Origin: Bos javanicus
Lineage: Eukaryota; Chordata; Mammalia; Artiodactyla; Bovidae
DNA: 64,000 nt
Assembly (NCBI RefSeq): GCF_032452875.1
Contig: NC_083883.1
Coordinates: 56,046,698-56,110,697 of the forward strand
Reading direction: 5' to 3'
Shown here: positions 1 through 10,491 of the stretch, one piece after another
How the letters are laid out: every line of letters begins with the position of its first letter
Numbering within the stretch: the stretch's first letter is position 1
The notes under the pieces: model-generated
Seen by the model: the letters and a program-made list of their open reading frames with translations, nothing else
Told to the model about the DNA's origin: nothing
Database searches by the model: none
Made by a program: the position numbers and the translations under genes

Positions 1-480
1 AGGTCATTTATTGAGAAAGGGAACACAGGAAGAAGAGCAAGTATCACGTGAAGATGAGTTTGCTCTGAAACACTGAGCAGAGAGGATGGAGAATCTCAGA
101 AAGCATTTGGGAAAGTAGGTCTGGAGTGATGAACAGATAATAGTGACAGAGGTATTTGGGAGTCTATTATCTGTGAAGGAATAATACCTGATGCTGATAA
201 TGAATGACAAACATCTTCAACAGAGAGTGTAGAGAAAGCAAAATTCCAAGAACACAAGCAGCCTACTCTTCAGGGGGCAAGAGAGGAAAGAGCAGACAAA
301 GTGAACAAAATAAGACAGAACTAGCATTCAGACAGGCCAGAAGAGAATCCTAAGACTACAGAAAGATAAGGTATCAAGACAGTTTATCAAGAAAGTAGTC
401 AACAACATTACCAAATGCTGAAGACAAGTAATTTAAGAAGCCTTTGGAATTAGAAACTAGGAAATTACTAGTAAATATTA
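1..480 (-). repeat. Ancient L2/CR1-type LINE relic
   Basis: This intronic stretch resembles the antisense of an L2-like reverse transcriptase region. The stretch near 380-440, about a run of tail-to-tail GTCAACA and AAATGCTGAAG words, fits the part of the family that encodes the D-T-V-D-H segment. It is heavily decayed with no usable frame. It lies in the RC3H1 intron that follows exon 7. The family call is from memory of the consensus, so confidence is modest. Confidence 0.4.
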
Positions 481-1077
481 AAAGTTTTTAGTTCAGTAGT
501 AGGAATAAACATAAAGACAGTAGCATATAAGCTAACACACCCAAGATTTAAGTATCAGGTGAAAAATGAAGCTTGGTTGATTTTCAGGTTAAGGAGAAGG
601 AACAGGAAATGGCTTGACAAATTAGACACGCAAAAGAAGATATGTGATGGAACAAGATTATGGTGGAGAAGGGAAACTTGGAACCAAAAAAATGCAACTA
701 AGGACATGTTATACAGAAAAAAATGAAAAAAAAAAAAAAAACAAAAAAAAACCCCACAAAACTGGAGTTTTGTCAAAAGAGATGAAAATGGTAAAAATAT
801 AGCACAATGTTGTGATGAGACAGGGAAGAAACATAAAGGATCCCAGAAAGAATCTATTTTCCTGGTGAAAAGTAAAAATAAATTAAAAAGTATTAAATAA
901 ATATTAGTTGAAGTAACAAACAGACAGACAAGATCAGGACCAGAAACTTAACTACTACGTAAGAGATTCAGAATTACTACTCTGGGAAATTCTAGAGAAA
1001 TTTAACAAAAGACAAAAGAATCACTGAATAGTACTAAGGCACATATAGGATAGTCCATTAATTCCCCCTGGATTTAC
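481..1077. other. RC3H1 intron 7 start, A-rich, no gene seen
   Basis: This is intronic sequence just downstream of exon 7 in transcript direction. It includes an A-rich low-complexity run at about 718-752 and no recognisable exon. The exon that should encode the next Roquin residues, leading into the CCCH zinc finger, is not in the window and must lie beyond the left edge. Confidence 0.6.
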
Positions 1078-1210
1078 CTGGACTAGGGTCAATGTTTGCT
1101 AATAGCTCCAAATGGGGTCTTAGTCGATTCAAGTTTGCTGGATCTCCAGTCCGCTGGAGAGCAATTGTTAGTTCCTGAACACTTTGTGCAAAAGAGGCTG
1201 GGGTCTGCAA
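1078..1210 (-). CDS. RC3H1: RC3H1 exon 7 (Roquin-1 residues 324-367)
   Basis: Translation gives residues starting [10 protein letters not shown] and ending NIDPSP, the C-terminal helical part of the HEPN fold that packs against the ROQ domain in Roquin-1. The acceptor is a T-rich tract ending in AG (1211-1212 on the minus strand) and the donor is CAG|gtaaat (1072-1077). The exon is 133 bases, entering in phase 0 and leaving one base of codon 368. It is the last RC3H1 exon in the window; the CCCH finger and proline-rich C-terminal half lie off the left edge. The sequence matches RC3H1 rather than the paralogue RC3H2, for example ALQRTGD and DPSPD. Confidence 0.95.
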
Positions 1211-1880
1211 CTTAAAAAAAGATAAATATTAACTTCCCCCAAAGACCAGATAATCCTTTTAAAATAAAGATTATTTATAAGATCACAATCAGTTTTTGCA
1301 ATTAATTACATTTAATTTTTATCCTCCCCCATATCCCATGTGTTGGCCAATTGGATCACTCGCTTCCTGAAGAAGCCTTGCACTTCTCTGCATCAACACG
1401 TTGGTATATTGTACCAAGAGAGTATACTCTCTTCTCTCTGTCATTACACTCCTCAAATGTGAGATCGTTCTCAACTCCTCAATTTGGAAATACTCTTTAG
1501 AGCTCAAGTTCTTACAGCACCATGTTAGTTTGCCTCATGGATCCGTTCAAATAATTGAAATTTGGAAATACAGTCTAGAGATAATGTTATACAACAACAA
1601 AAGCAATGAAACTGGAGTCAAACTGAGTTTGAATTCAAGTTCTGTTATAGACCAAAGGTTATGGCACCATATACAATATTTACAGACTCGATCTGAACTC
1701 ACCTGTTGGCACGGACTACATAATTTGAGTTAATTCCAGTTCGGAAAAATTCTGTATTTGGTTTGGGATTCTTGGAAGCTATCAGGTTGCGTGTTTTCCT
1801 AAGGCTTAATGGACACACATACTTGCCCTAACTCTCCTAAGGGAGCCAATACATTTGACCGTTAAAGAAAAGATGAGGTG
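1211..1880. other. RC3H1 intron 6, with an unidentified open frame
   Basis: No family is recognised here. On the minus strand 1319-1507 there is a 62-codon frame whose C-terminal half reads like an amphipathic helix (QYTNVLMQRSARLLQEASD). No convincing splice sites flank it, and it may be a decayed pseudogene piece or chance. Nothing else is visible. Confidence 0.4.
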
Positions 1881-2092
1881 ATGCTTCCCTAGTGGCTCAG
1901 TTGGTAAAGAACCTGCCTGCAATGCAGGAGACCCGGGTTTGATTTCTGGGTTGGGAAGATCTCCTGGAGAAGGAAATGGCAACCTACTCCAGTATTCTTG
2001 CCTGGAGAATTCCATGGACAGAGGAACTGGGCAGGCTACAGTCCATGGGATTGCAGAGTCAGATATGACTATGTGACTAACTTCCACTTTTC
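1881..2092 (+). mobile_element. Bov-tA SINE
   Basis: A tRNA-derived head (CCTAGTGGCTCAGTTGGTAA, then an RNA polymerase III B-box-like GGTTTGATTTC) is followed by the Bov-A unit (ACTCCAGTATTCTTGCCTGG) and the BovB-type 3' end. Non-autonomous element presumably mobilised by BovB. Sense strand is plus, opposite to RC3H1. Confidence 0.9.
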
Positions 2093-2818
2093 ACAACTAA
2101 GGGTTCTTATTTGAAAACATTTAGCTCTGTGGTTTATTAATATAGAAGAGGGCTGCTCTCACCTTATGAAACTGACTGCATCCTGCCTATGACATGCGCA
2201 TCTTTCTACTTTCACTTAAAAAAAAATACACGTATGAAACTTTTTCTCCCCTACAGGTCGTTTTAAAAGGTATATTTTAAATAGCATACATTTAAAAAAA
2301 CATGGAGTAACACAACTAACTAATCATTAAAATGGTGACATGCCTTTTATTCAATTTTTTCATCTTTGCATGTTTTTCACATACTTTTAATGGGCTATTT
2401 ATAAACTTCTGGATTTGTTTACCATTAACATTATAACAAAGATATTTTTAAAATATCTAACCGTCTTTATTATAAAATACTTCAAAATAATTGTCTACTA
2501 TAATTCCTGTGCATCTATCACTGAGATTTAACAAAAATATTTCACTAACATTTTTAAAAAGAAATTTAATGCTATTTAATAGCTGAAGAGGGTATCTGTC
2601 CTGACATAACTGCAATTTTATTGGCCATGTAACTACTCAGTGTTCTGAGTAGATGAACGTTAACTTCTTTAACCATCCCCTTATAATAATCCTTTATAAA
2701 TAATTTAGCAAATGACACTTTTGAATTTCTAACTTTTTTGAAAGTTTGGATTATTCCTTTAAAATAAATTCCTGGAAATAGTAACTTTGGTAAAGGCCAT
2801 GAATATTTTGAGGTTTGG
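2093..2818. other. Intronic AT-rich sequence, nothing recognised
   Basis: No exon, repeat family or RNA gene could be supported. The sequence is AT-rich with short T and A runs. Confidence 0.5.
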
Positions 2819-2819
2819 G

Positions 2820-2935
2820 GACTTCCCAGTGGTCCGGTGGTTAAGACTCCTCTTCTGCTGCAGGGAACTAAGATCCCGCATGTGAAAGTAATAGAACACT
2901 GTAAATCAACTATATTTCAATTTAAAAATGGAAAA
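2820..2935 (+). mobile_element. CHR-type tRNA-derived SINE
   Basis: The stretch begins GGACTTCCCAGTGGTCCGG and continues GTGGTTAAGACTCC, the tRNA-like head of the cetartiodactyl CHR/ART2 SINEs. The 3' half is degraded and A-rich. Confidence 0.75.
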
Positions 2936-3189
2936 ATTTGAGGCTTCACTGACAAGTTAGTTCCCTCAAAATCTGTAATCCATTTTACAAACCACAGCAA
3001 TGAATGAGAGAATATGTTTCTTTATAGTTTAACAGACAATATTTGTCATGTTACTGTTTTAGATGTGTATTTATTATTGGGGCCCATTCTATCCCATCAA
3101 TTAGATACACTTCCTCTTTGTGAACTCTAAATTCATATTTATTAATTTAGTACGGTTATTGATTTTCTTGTCACTTTTAATAAGTTCTC

Positions 3190-3390
3190 TATTTCCATGG
3201 TCCAATACAATAGCCCTTAGCTACGTAAGGCTATTAAAAACTTTAAGTAATATAAAAATTTTAGTTTATCAGTCACATAAGATACATGTCAAGTGTTTAA
3301 TAGCCAAGTATGGCTAATGATCACCATATTGGACAATGCATGTATACAGAAGATTTTCATTATCACAGGAAGTTCTATTGCTCTATATAG
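3190..3390. mobile_element. MER5-like hAT-Charlie DNA transposon relic
   Basis: Near-end words GTCCAATACAATAGC and ACCATATTGGACAATGCAT, plus AAGTGTTTAATAGCC and GAAGTTCTATTG, fit a MER5A/B-type miniature hAT element. It is non-autonomous and decayed. Confidence 0.55.
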
Positions 3391-3687
3391 TAACAAAATA
3401 TCACACTGCAAACTTCATTTACCAGTTTGTTGCATGAAAGTTTAGGACATTAAATTCAAATTAAATTCACAATGTGAGCAAATTATTACAGAGTATACAT
3501 TTAGGTATATAGTCCAGTTCAGATAAGAAGGTTAATAATCTCCTACTAGAGTTTTCACAAAAGTCAGTCAAGTTTCTCTTCAGAAGTAGAAAGGAACTCC
3601 TCTAAAAGATCATGATTAAGGTTATAATCAGTCTATTACATAATTTCACACCTAGGAGTGGCAGGTAAAGTTTTGGTAAAGGTATCT

Positions 3688-3969
3688 ACTGCTACTGCTG
3701 CTGCTAAGTCACTTCAGTCATGTCCAACTCTGTGCGACCCCACAGACAGCAGCCCACCAGACTCCCCTGTCCCTGGGATTCTCCAGGCAAGAACACTGGA
3801 GTGGGTTGCCATTTCCTTCTCCAATGCAGGAAAGTGAAAAGTGAAAGTGAAGTCGCTCGGTCGTGTCTGACTCTTAGCGACCCCATGGACTGCAGCCCAC
3901 CAGGCTCCGCCGTCCATGGGATTTTTCCAGGCAAGAGTACTGGAGTGGGATGCCAGTGCCTTCTCCACA
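3688..3969 (-). mobile_element. Bov-A2 SINE
   Basis: Two Bov-A monomers on the minus strand are joined by the GTGAAAAGTGAAAGTGAAGT linker. The trinucleotide tail (CTG)n lies at the left end, as expected for a minus-strand copy. It sits in RC3H1 intron 6 in the same orientation as the gene. Confidence 0.92.
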
Positions 3970-4140
3970 GGACAGAACAAATAATATATACTGAAAATTA
4001 TGCATCACATAGTTATAAAACACATTTCCTAATTCTCCTTTGACATCAACCTACTACTCATTTCAAGAATCTTATCTTTAGGAAAAGCAACAACAAAAAA
4101 AGGGTGGGGTGGGGTGGAGAGAATAGCCTGGAAAGAGGTT

Positions 4141-4535
4141 TTCGTGGTTAAGAGCTGGATTCTTGAGTCAGAAGTCCAAGTTCAAATCCAGCTCTGTCAC
4201 TTATTACCAATATGACCCTGGAGAAATGTACTTAACCTGCCTCTGTTTCTGTATAAAGGGAATATTACAGGGCTGTTGAGAAGATTAAATGAATTATTTA
4301 AAACTACCAGACAGGGAGTTCCCTGGCGGTCTAGTGGTTGGGACTTGGCACTTTCACTACCATGGCCAGGGTTTAATCCCTGGTCAGGGAACAAAGATCC
4401 CACAAGCCATGTGGTATGGCCAAAAAGTAAAACATTCTAAGCAAAGTATTAACACATTAAAATAAAAAAATAAATAATTAAAACTACCAGACACACAGCA
4501 AGCTCTCAGTAAGTGTTAAATATTTTTTATTTAGG
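4141..4535 (+). mobile_element. MIR SINE, split by a younger SINE
   Basis: 4141-4313 reads as MIR sense: GGTTAAGAGCTGGATTCTTG, the CAAATCCAGCTCTGTCACTT core, and AAGATTAAATGAATT. It resumes at 4494 with the CAGCAAGCTCTCAGTAAGTG end. The gap is a CHR-type SINE whose insertion duplicated 16 bases of the MIR. Confidence 0.8.
4314..4477 (+). mobile_element. CHR-type SINE nested in MIR
   Basis: The head GAGTTCCCTGGCGGTCTAGTG and the words GGTTTAATCCCTGGTCAGG identify a tRNA-derived CHR SINE with an A-rich tail. The target-site duplication TTAAAACTACCAGACA is perfect, at 4298-4313 and 4478-4493. Confidence 0.88.
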
Positions 4536-4539
4536 CTAC

Positions 4540-5385
4540 TCTTACATACTGACATTTCTTTAAATTAAATATAGGGTGGACTCTCACATATAGTCTCATT
4601 TCTATGGTTATAAGGATTTAAGATAAAGTAGCAAAAATTAAGGAAAATAGAAAGTTCTTAAAAATCATTGAACATAATATATACAAATGGCACTTAAAGA
4701 CTTTTATACAGCACTTTCACAAATTTCATGTTGAATTACAACAAAACCAGCTTAAATATTTACTCTATAGCTTTAAGATAATTAAATATAGCTTTCAGAG
4801 TCAGAAATTTTAGGGGTCTGACCTAAAATTCATGTGTACTTAAGTGATCTTTTCATCATAACAAACAACAATTAAAAGTAGAGATAAACTGAAAATCTGA
4901 TCAAATTTAGAATGGTTGATAATTTATTATGTGAGATTTTCCTGGCTGAGAGTCAAAAGAAACCTCAGTGTACACATCTTTCAGGCTATTAAATAGGTGC
5001 TCCAGGAAGAAGATAAAAGCACTGAGAAAATGAGTTTAACAAATATAGTGATCAAAACTCAGAGAAAAATAAAAGGGAGAGAGGCAATGAGAAAATAGAG
5101 ACGGGAGACCCTCAAAGGGATGGAAAGCAGCACTGGATAAAATGTAATACATTAATTAAATCAATTCTTATATAAGCAATGTCAGCTACACATCAATTTA
5201 AAAACCTTTATATGAACAAACTGGTATTATGATGCGACTAGTTATGACATGACACTCAGCTATAGAGAATATAATTTACAAGAGCCTGATATATAGTATT
5301 CATTTTAATACATATTTATTAAATAAATGAATTACCAAACTCCATGATTAGTCCAAGAAATAAAGAACAAAAAAAAAGAGTCTAC
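4540..5385. other. RC3H1 intron 6 remainder, nothing recognised
   Basis: AT-rich intronic sequence leading up to the exon 6 donor. No family could be named. Confidence 0.5.
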
Positions 5386-5586
5386 CTTGTCAATAATGGA
5401 CTGCATATGAGATTTGTGAGACTGGTCCCCATACAGCAAAGAGGACCACTGGTCTGGTGCAATTCGTAAGCCTGCTTCCATAGCAATCTGCACTATCTGG
5501 GAGTCATGTTCTCGCCGCAGAGCTTCATAGGTTCTAAATTCTTCTTTCAGCTGCATCAAAGAAGAGTCTTCATCACGTTTGGTGAC
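5386..5586 (-). CDS. RC3H1: RC3H1 exon 6 (Roquin-1 residues 257-323)
   Basis: This exon encodes VTKRDEDSSLMQLKEEF and continues to QSIIDK, the second part of the ROQ RNA-binding domain with the start of the following helices. Arg260, one of the basic residues that contact the RNA stem-loop in Roquin-1 structures, is present (VTKR, residues 257-260). The exon is 201 bases, phase 0 at both ends, with acceptor AG at 5587-5588 and donor AAG|gtagac at 5380-5385. The read-through frame past the donor ends quickly, which supports the splice site. It matches RC3H1 over RC3H2 (EFRTYEA, DSQIVQI). Confidence 0.96.
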
Positions 5587-6228
5587 CTAATAAGACATAT
5601 GTAATCTCATGAGTCAAGTAAGAAACAAACTGTGTTTATATATTATAAGACCACATAGAGACATGAAAATACTTTGAAAAGAAGAAAATTCTCATGCAAC
5701 TATTCTGAAAAACACTGCCTTTTTTAGTTTGAGTGTCAGATGAGGGGATGCGATGGCCTCCTTATAGCTTGTTATCAATTAACAATTTTTTAGACAGGCT
5801 CCCTGGCCCATGAAGTACTTGTTATATGTTGTGTCAAAAGCAGGAAACCATGACTTTAAGAAGGAAAACAAAATGAACAGTAAGAGACAACATACTGGAC
5901 ACCAATGTTTGAAGTGTGCCGATTCAATCTGGCATACAAAGGACTACGTTCTGCGTTACTGCATATACTAAAATCAAAATGGCAAATGGAGCTCCTGTGC
6001 TGTATATGTGGAATTATGTCAGGAGCAAATAGCCACATAAAATGCACTCCTGCTTTAATGACTCTCTCTTTAGATCAATTCTGTTTGTAGTCTTGATGGA
6101 AAACTGACATGGCTTTATAGTCTCTTCAAATAAAAAAATCTATATGCCTTGATTTGATCTTTGCTGTTCAATATCTAATATAAAAAATTCAATGCAACAA
6201 AAATTGAACTTTAATAAGACACCATCTC
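5587..6228. other. RC3H1 intron 5, unrecognised part
   Basis: No exon or named repeat is supported in this stretch. Confidence 0.5.
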
Positions 6229-6345
6229 CCTGGAGAAGGGAATGGCAACGCACTCCAGTATTCTTGCCTGGAGAATCCCATAGACAGAGGAGCCTGGTAA
6301 GCTATGGTACACAGGGATGCAAAGTCAGACACAGCTAAGTGACTA
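6229..6345 (+). mobile_element. Bov-A-type SINE monomer
   Basis: A single Bov-A unit is recognised from GGAGAAGGGAATGGCAAC, CACTCCAGTATTCTTGCCTG and the ending AAAGTCAGACACAGC. It is diverged and lacks a tRNA head. Confidence 0.8.
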
Positions 6346-6439
6346 CATTCTTGTTCTTTTTTTAAGATTTTTTTTTCTTCTTTTCTTGATAAGGACTATT
6401 TTTAAAGTCTTTGTTTAACTTGTTACAATATTGCTTCTG

Positions 6440-6549
6440 TTTTATGTTTTAGTTTTTTGGCCAGGAGGCCTGTGGGATCTTATCTTCCTGACCAGGGATC
6501 CAACCCGCACCCCCTGTTTTGGAAGAAGTCTTAACCACTGGACCATCAT
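6440..6549 (-). mobile_element. CHR-type SINE
   Basis: Read on the minus strand it has a GGTCCAGTGGTTAAGAC head-like start and a B-box-like GGTTGGATCCCTGGTCAGG, followed by an A-rich tail. It is in the same orientation as RC3H1. Confidence 0.7.
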
Positions 6550-6673
6550 CTACATTCTTTAAAAGAAAATCTGCTAAAATTTATGAAAAGATACAGGCAA
6601 CTTTATTAAACTCAAGTTTTACTACTTAAGTTTGGGGAAAGAAAGTTTCCTTTTAACTTGAAATTTACCATAC

Positions 6674-6849
6674 CTTGAAGCAGGAGGCTCTATAAAGGAG
6701 CTGGACAACATGCCCAATGCTAGTTTTAGAGGCTTGAGGAAACCGTGGCTCCAATCTCTGCACCACAAAGAGAACCAATACTTTTCTAGACAAAGCAGAA
6801 CCATCTTCTAAGGCCAGGAGAACCAGCTTTAGGGCTTCCTCCTGCATTG
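6674..6849 (-). CDS. RC3H1: RC3H1 exon 5 (Roquin-1 residues 198-256)
   Basis: This exon encodes the core of the ROQ winged-helix domain that binds the constitutive decay element stem-loop. Residue 198 is split across the intron, so ATG at 6845-6847 is Met199, the position changed to Arg in the mouse sanroque autoimmunity allele; here it is wild type. Other RNA-contact positions described for Roquin-1 are readable: Lys220 (SRKVLV), Lys239-Thr240 (ASKTSIG), Tyr250 and Ser253 (LLYRASCFK). The exon is 176 bases, with a T-rich acceptor ending AG at 6850-6851 and donor AAG|gtatgg at 6668-6673. It has no frame damage. Confidence 0.96.
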
Positions 6850-7232
6850 CTAGGAAAAGTTGAAAAAAAAAAAAATTTATTATGTACAGATACTAGATAA
6901 ATCTATTTCTTAGAAGGGTGATATTTAATAATTTCTACAGGTACCACTTAATTAATGGGCAACACAACAACAACCAATATTCACAGCTACACTTTTTGAA
7001 CCATATGGGGGCAATCTTGTATTACATTCCATATATTTAATTTAAGAAAGCAGGTTAATACAGTTAAGAGAAAAGTTTTAAGTGTACTGAAAAACTGACC
7101 TGGAATTACCCACGCCATGATTATAGGAAACCAAGTGAGACATTACTTGATAACAACAGAATATTGCAAAGAACTGGCCTTTTTATATCACCTATAGCGC
7201 CTACACTATACTTTAAATATAAAATTATATAC
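6850..7232. other. RC3H1 intron 4
   Basis: A short intron with a strong oligo-T tract before the exon 5 acceptor. Nothing else is recognised. Confidence 0.6.
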
Positions 7233-7472
7233 CTGGTCCAAGGAACTGGCAGCCTCTAGCTCTGACTGCTGCCCAAAGATTGGAAGAGAGTTGCTGAGGA
7301 TTCTGGTGTTGGAGAATGAGCTCTGTAACTGTTCGTTCACCTAAAGATCGGGCTGCCCTCATGGCACGAATCCTGCCTTCTTCTTCCACTAGTTGGCAGT
7401 GGACCAGCGTCACTAGCTTCCTCTGCATTGGGCGACTCAGAACACTCTGAGTAGTACTATTCAGACCCACTC
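7233..7472 (-). CDS. RC3H1: RC3H1 exon 4 (Roquin-1 residues 118-197)
   Basis: The translation runs from GVGLNSTTQSVLSRP to RARGCQFLGP, covering most of the N-terminal HEPN helices and the start of the ROQ fold. The exon is 240 bases. It begins with the last two bases of codon 118 and ends with the first base of codon 198. Acceptor is AG at 7473-7474 and donor CCAG|gtat at 7229-7232. NSTTQSVLSRP distinguishes RC3H1 from RC3H2. Confidence 0.96.
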
Positions 7473-8194
7473 CTTTAAAATAGAAGAAAGAGTTATTTCT
7501 AGGTTTCCAATGAAGTTTTGGAGTCCAGAAAAACTTCCTCTAATGGGCTGACTGACTTACAGGTATATGGAATAGTTCTGGGTTCTATCAGGATATTTAA
7601 AATAAACAATACAAATCACACAAATGAAGCCTAGTTTGTAGTTTAAAAGTATACAAAGCTGTTAACCACATGCAAGTGGAATACTCACGATGACATTAAA
7701 TATATCATTATTCATTTTAAGCATAATTTTAAAAGGCTAGTCAATATTCATAATTAAAAATTCAAATCTTAGGTCCTAACAGATTTGGTACATTTCACAG
7801 TGGTTAAGCTCACCTTTTCAATGAAAACAAGCCATACTGGCAAGACAGTAATGGTAACTTTCAATTGTATTATATCCCCAATAGCACACCACACAAAACT
7901 GGATAGAAGGCAGACAATTCAGGGTTGTCAAATGATACAAAGCCCTTCTGAAACCACTAGTATGCTTATACCTACTTTTGCAACCCATTCAAAAAATGTT
8001 TCCAATAAACGGTACCTAAACTTTAAATTCACTACTTTATTTGATGTGGTTTATAATGATATTATTTAACATCAGTGGGTTTGGCTTATAATAAATAAAT
8101 GAATTTTGTTAACACAGCCCACAATTTTTATGGTCACAAAAGCATCTTTGATGAACATGTGCTTAATTAGCATGGATAATTTCATCCAATTTAC
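7473..8194. other. RC3H1 intron 3, nothing recognised
   Basis: AT-rich intronic sequence. No repeat family or alternative exon could be supported. Confidence 0.55.
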
Positions 8195-8315
8195 CTCTAG
8201 CACTGCTGAGTGGTTTCAGGTACAGTGCTAATTCTTCTACACATTTCTTGGCTTCCTCATAATGTTTTGTATCTTCAACCCCACTACACAAAGTAATGGG
8301 CTGCTGCTCAGGAAC
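8195..8315 (-). CDS. RC3H1: RC3H1 exon 3 (Roquin-1 residues 78-118)
   Basis: This exon encodes VPEQQPITLCSGVEDTKHY through YLKPLSSAR, linking the RING finger to the HEPN/ROQ module. It has 121 bases, with acceptor CTCTAG at 8316-8321 (minus) and donor GAG|gtaaatt at 8191-8194. It leaves one base of codon 118, which exon 4 completes as Gly. It is too short on its own to stand out as an open frame, but the phase match on both sides makes it secure. Confidence 0.95.
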
Positions 8316-8392
8316 CTAGAGGTCAAAAAAAGGGTGTTTGAGTGCTCACTAATTATGATCAAATGCTTTGTTGAATAGATTTTATGCACTCC

Positions 8393-8622
8393 TACTCTCC
8401 CTGGTGGCTCATGGTAAAGAAGCGGCCTGTAGTGCGGTTCACCCAGGAGTGGTAGTGTAGTGCGGGAGACCCAGGTTCAATCTCTGGGTTGGGAAGATCC
8501 CCTGGAGGAAATGGCAACCCACTTCAGTATATCTTCCCTGGAGAACCCAACGGACAAAGGAGCCTGGTGAGATACGGTCCATGGGGTCGGAAAGAGCTGG
8601 ACACAAGTGAGCAACTGACACT
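8393..8622 (+). mobile_element. Bov-tA SINE with internal duplication
   Basis: A tRNA-like head (CTCCCTGGTGGCTCATGG) and Bov-A body (GGCAACCCACTTCAGTATA) are present. The word GTAGTGCGG occurs twice (near 8430 and 8456) with a repeated copy of the CCCAGG segment, a small internal duplication of the tRNA-derived part. Confidence 0.85.
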
Positions 8623-8729
8623 TTCATTTGCGCTCTATCACTGTCACTATCAAAACTCCCATTAAATGAACTGAATTCTTTCAAAAGATCTTTTCTATAC
8701 ATACATACAAAATTATAGCATTTTAAAAT

Positions 8730-9518
8730 TTTTGTTTTATTTCTGTAACAGCTTTATTGAGACATAATTTGCATAACATATAACTGACCCATTTAAGGTA
8801 TATATTCAATGACTTTAAGTATATTTAGTTATGCAACATCAAAATTTTAGAACATTTTCATGGCCCCTTAAAAGAATCCCACAGTCACGCCTGCCATATT
8901 TCCCCTCAAACCTCCTCCAGTTGTATGAAGAAACTATTTTCTGTCTCTCTGGATTTGCCTATTTACAACATTTCATATAAACAGAATCATATAATAACTT
9001 CCAAAGCAGCTGTACGATTTTGCATTCCCATCAGTAATAAATGAAGGGTCTCTGTTGCTTTATATACTCACCAGTATTTTGCATTGTGTTTTGAATTTTA
9101 GCTATTTTAATTCATGTGTAGTGGTATCTCATTGCTGTTTGCACAATTATTAAAGGTTATATTTTGTTTATACTTGCTATAAAATGTGGGCTATCTTTCC
9201 CTTATTGTAAAATATATCTTTGCAGCTTATTTATTTTCTACATAGTAGTTATACCTCTGACTGTCATTTTAATTTGCAATTTTTTAATGACAAACAATGC
9301 TGAGCAAGTTTTTATTTGCTCATTTGCCATGTGCATATCTTTGGTGAGGTGTACAGATCTCTATCCATTTAAAAATAATGTTCTTTTTATAATGGAGTTG
9401 AAAGAGTTCTTTTTATGTTCTAGATACATGTTTCTTCTCAGATACATGATTTACAATTATTTTCTTCCATTCTGTGAGCTGTTCTCTTACTCTCTTGACA
9501 GTGTTGACGCACTATGCT
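8730..9518 (-). mobile_element. L1 (L1M-type) 3' end relic
   Basis: Plus-strand words AGCTTTATTGAGACATAAT, TTTTAGAACATTTTCATGGC, CCAAAGCAGCTGTACGATTT and GTGGTATCTCATTGCTG are the antisense of an old L1 3' region. A jump near 9000 shows an internal deletion. The long open frame on the plus strand here is an antisense artefact. Confidence 0.75.
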
Positions 9519-9524
9519 TCTGGT

Positions 9525-9640
9525 TTCGTTTTTGTTTTTTGGCTGCAGCTATTGAGATCTCAGTTCCCTGATGAGGAATTGAACCTGGGCCATCGGCAAT
9601 GGAAGTGCAGAGTCCCAACCACTGGATGTCCAGGTAAGTC
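9525..9640 (-). mobile_element. CHR-type SINE
   Basis: Antisense tRNA-derived SINE: GAATTGAACCTGGGCC marks the B-box region and CCCAACCACTGGATGTCCAG the head. It abuts the L1 relic. Confidence 0.7.
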
Positions 9641-10491
9641 CAGTAAGTTTTCCTTTTGAATAAGCTGTTCTAGAATCACTCTCTTTATCTCCAGCATACA
9701 TAGTATCGACCTTCCTTACTTTTTATCCACTTAGAGGAAGACTGATTCAGCAAATATTAGTGGTACTAATATTAATATAAGTATTAATGTCCAAGTTCTA
9801 GTATATTTAGAACTTGGACAGAAAATAATTCACAGTAAACATAGGACACTTCAGACTCACACTATGCAAATCAGTGAGGGATTGTTTAAGTGAATCATAT
9901 TTATCTCTGAAAAGCCTGCCTTCCTTGGCTTTGTGAAACCTTCTGAAGATACTACTGATCTCTAACTTGAGAATACTGACACAAAGCTTTCAGAGTATCA
10001 CCTTCAGAATCACTAATTTTTACATTTTATGTATTAAAGGAGCATTTGCTCCTACTCTAGACAAAAGATTCCAAAGGTACTGTTCTACAGTTTTCATTAC
10101 CTTCTGTAGCTTTCATTTCAGTTAGTATCTACTAAGTAAAATTGTCTGAAGCAGCTTCATTTTTCTTATTAAGTAAAATGCAATTGTTTAGCAAATAATA
10201 TCTTCCTTAATATTAAGAAGTCCTTGTGACTTACCTCTAAGGTTTCTCTAGTGATCTGAGAGCTAAGGCTGTTGAGAAAATCTAACCACCAGATTGAATG
10301 TTACTGTGCAATGAGAAACACTGCACCAGCACAACAGAACCTAAGGTGCTGAAACAAAGTGTCTAAACAATACTTTACAGAATTGCATCTATTTAAATAG
10401 AAGGCAATAGGACTCAATCTTAATCAGTTTCTCTCAGAAGGAAAATACACATATACAGATATTTAAAAATGTAACAAGTTACCCAACTAAC
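9641..10491. other. RC3H1 intron 2, nothing recognised
   Basis: Intronic sequence between the SINE and the exon 2 donor. No family could be named. Confidence 0.5.

Noticed and set aside
1401..1733. A 110-codon plus-strand frame in intron 6
   Set aside because: It overlaps the minus-strand frame at 1319-1507, has no recognisable domain and is compatible with chance.
9164..9571. A 135-codon plus-strand open frame rich in Phe, Leu and Cys
   Set aside because: It is the antisense of an old L1 3' region. Its apparent membrane-protein look comes from T-rich antisense DNA.
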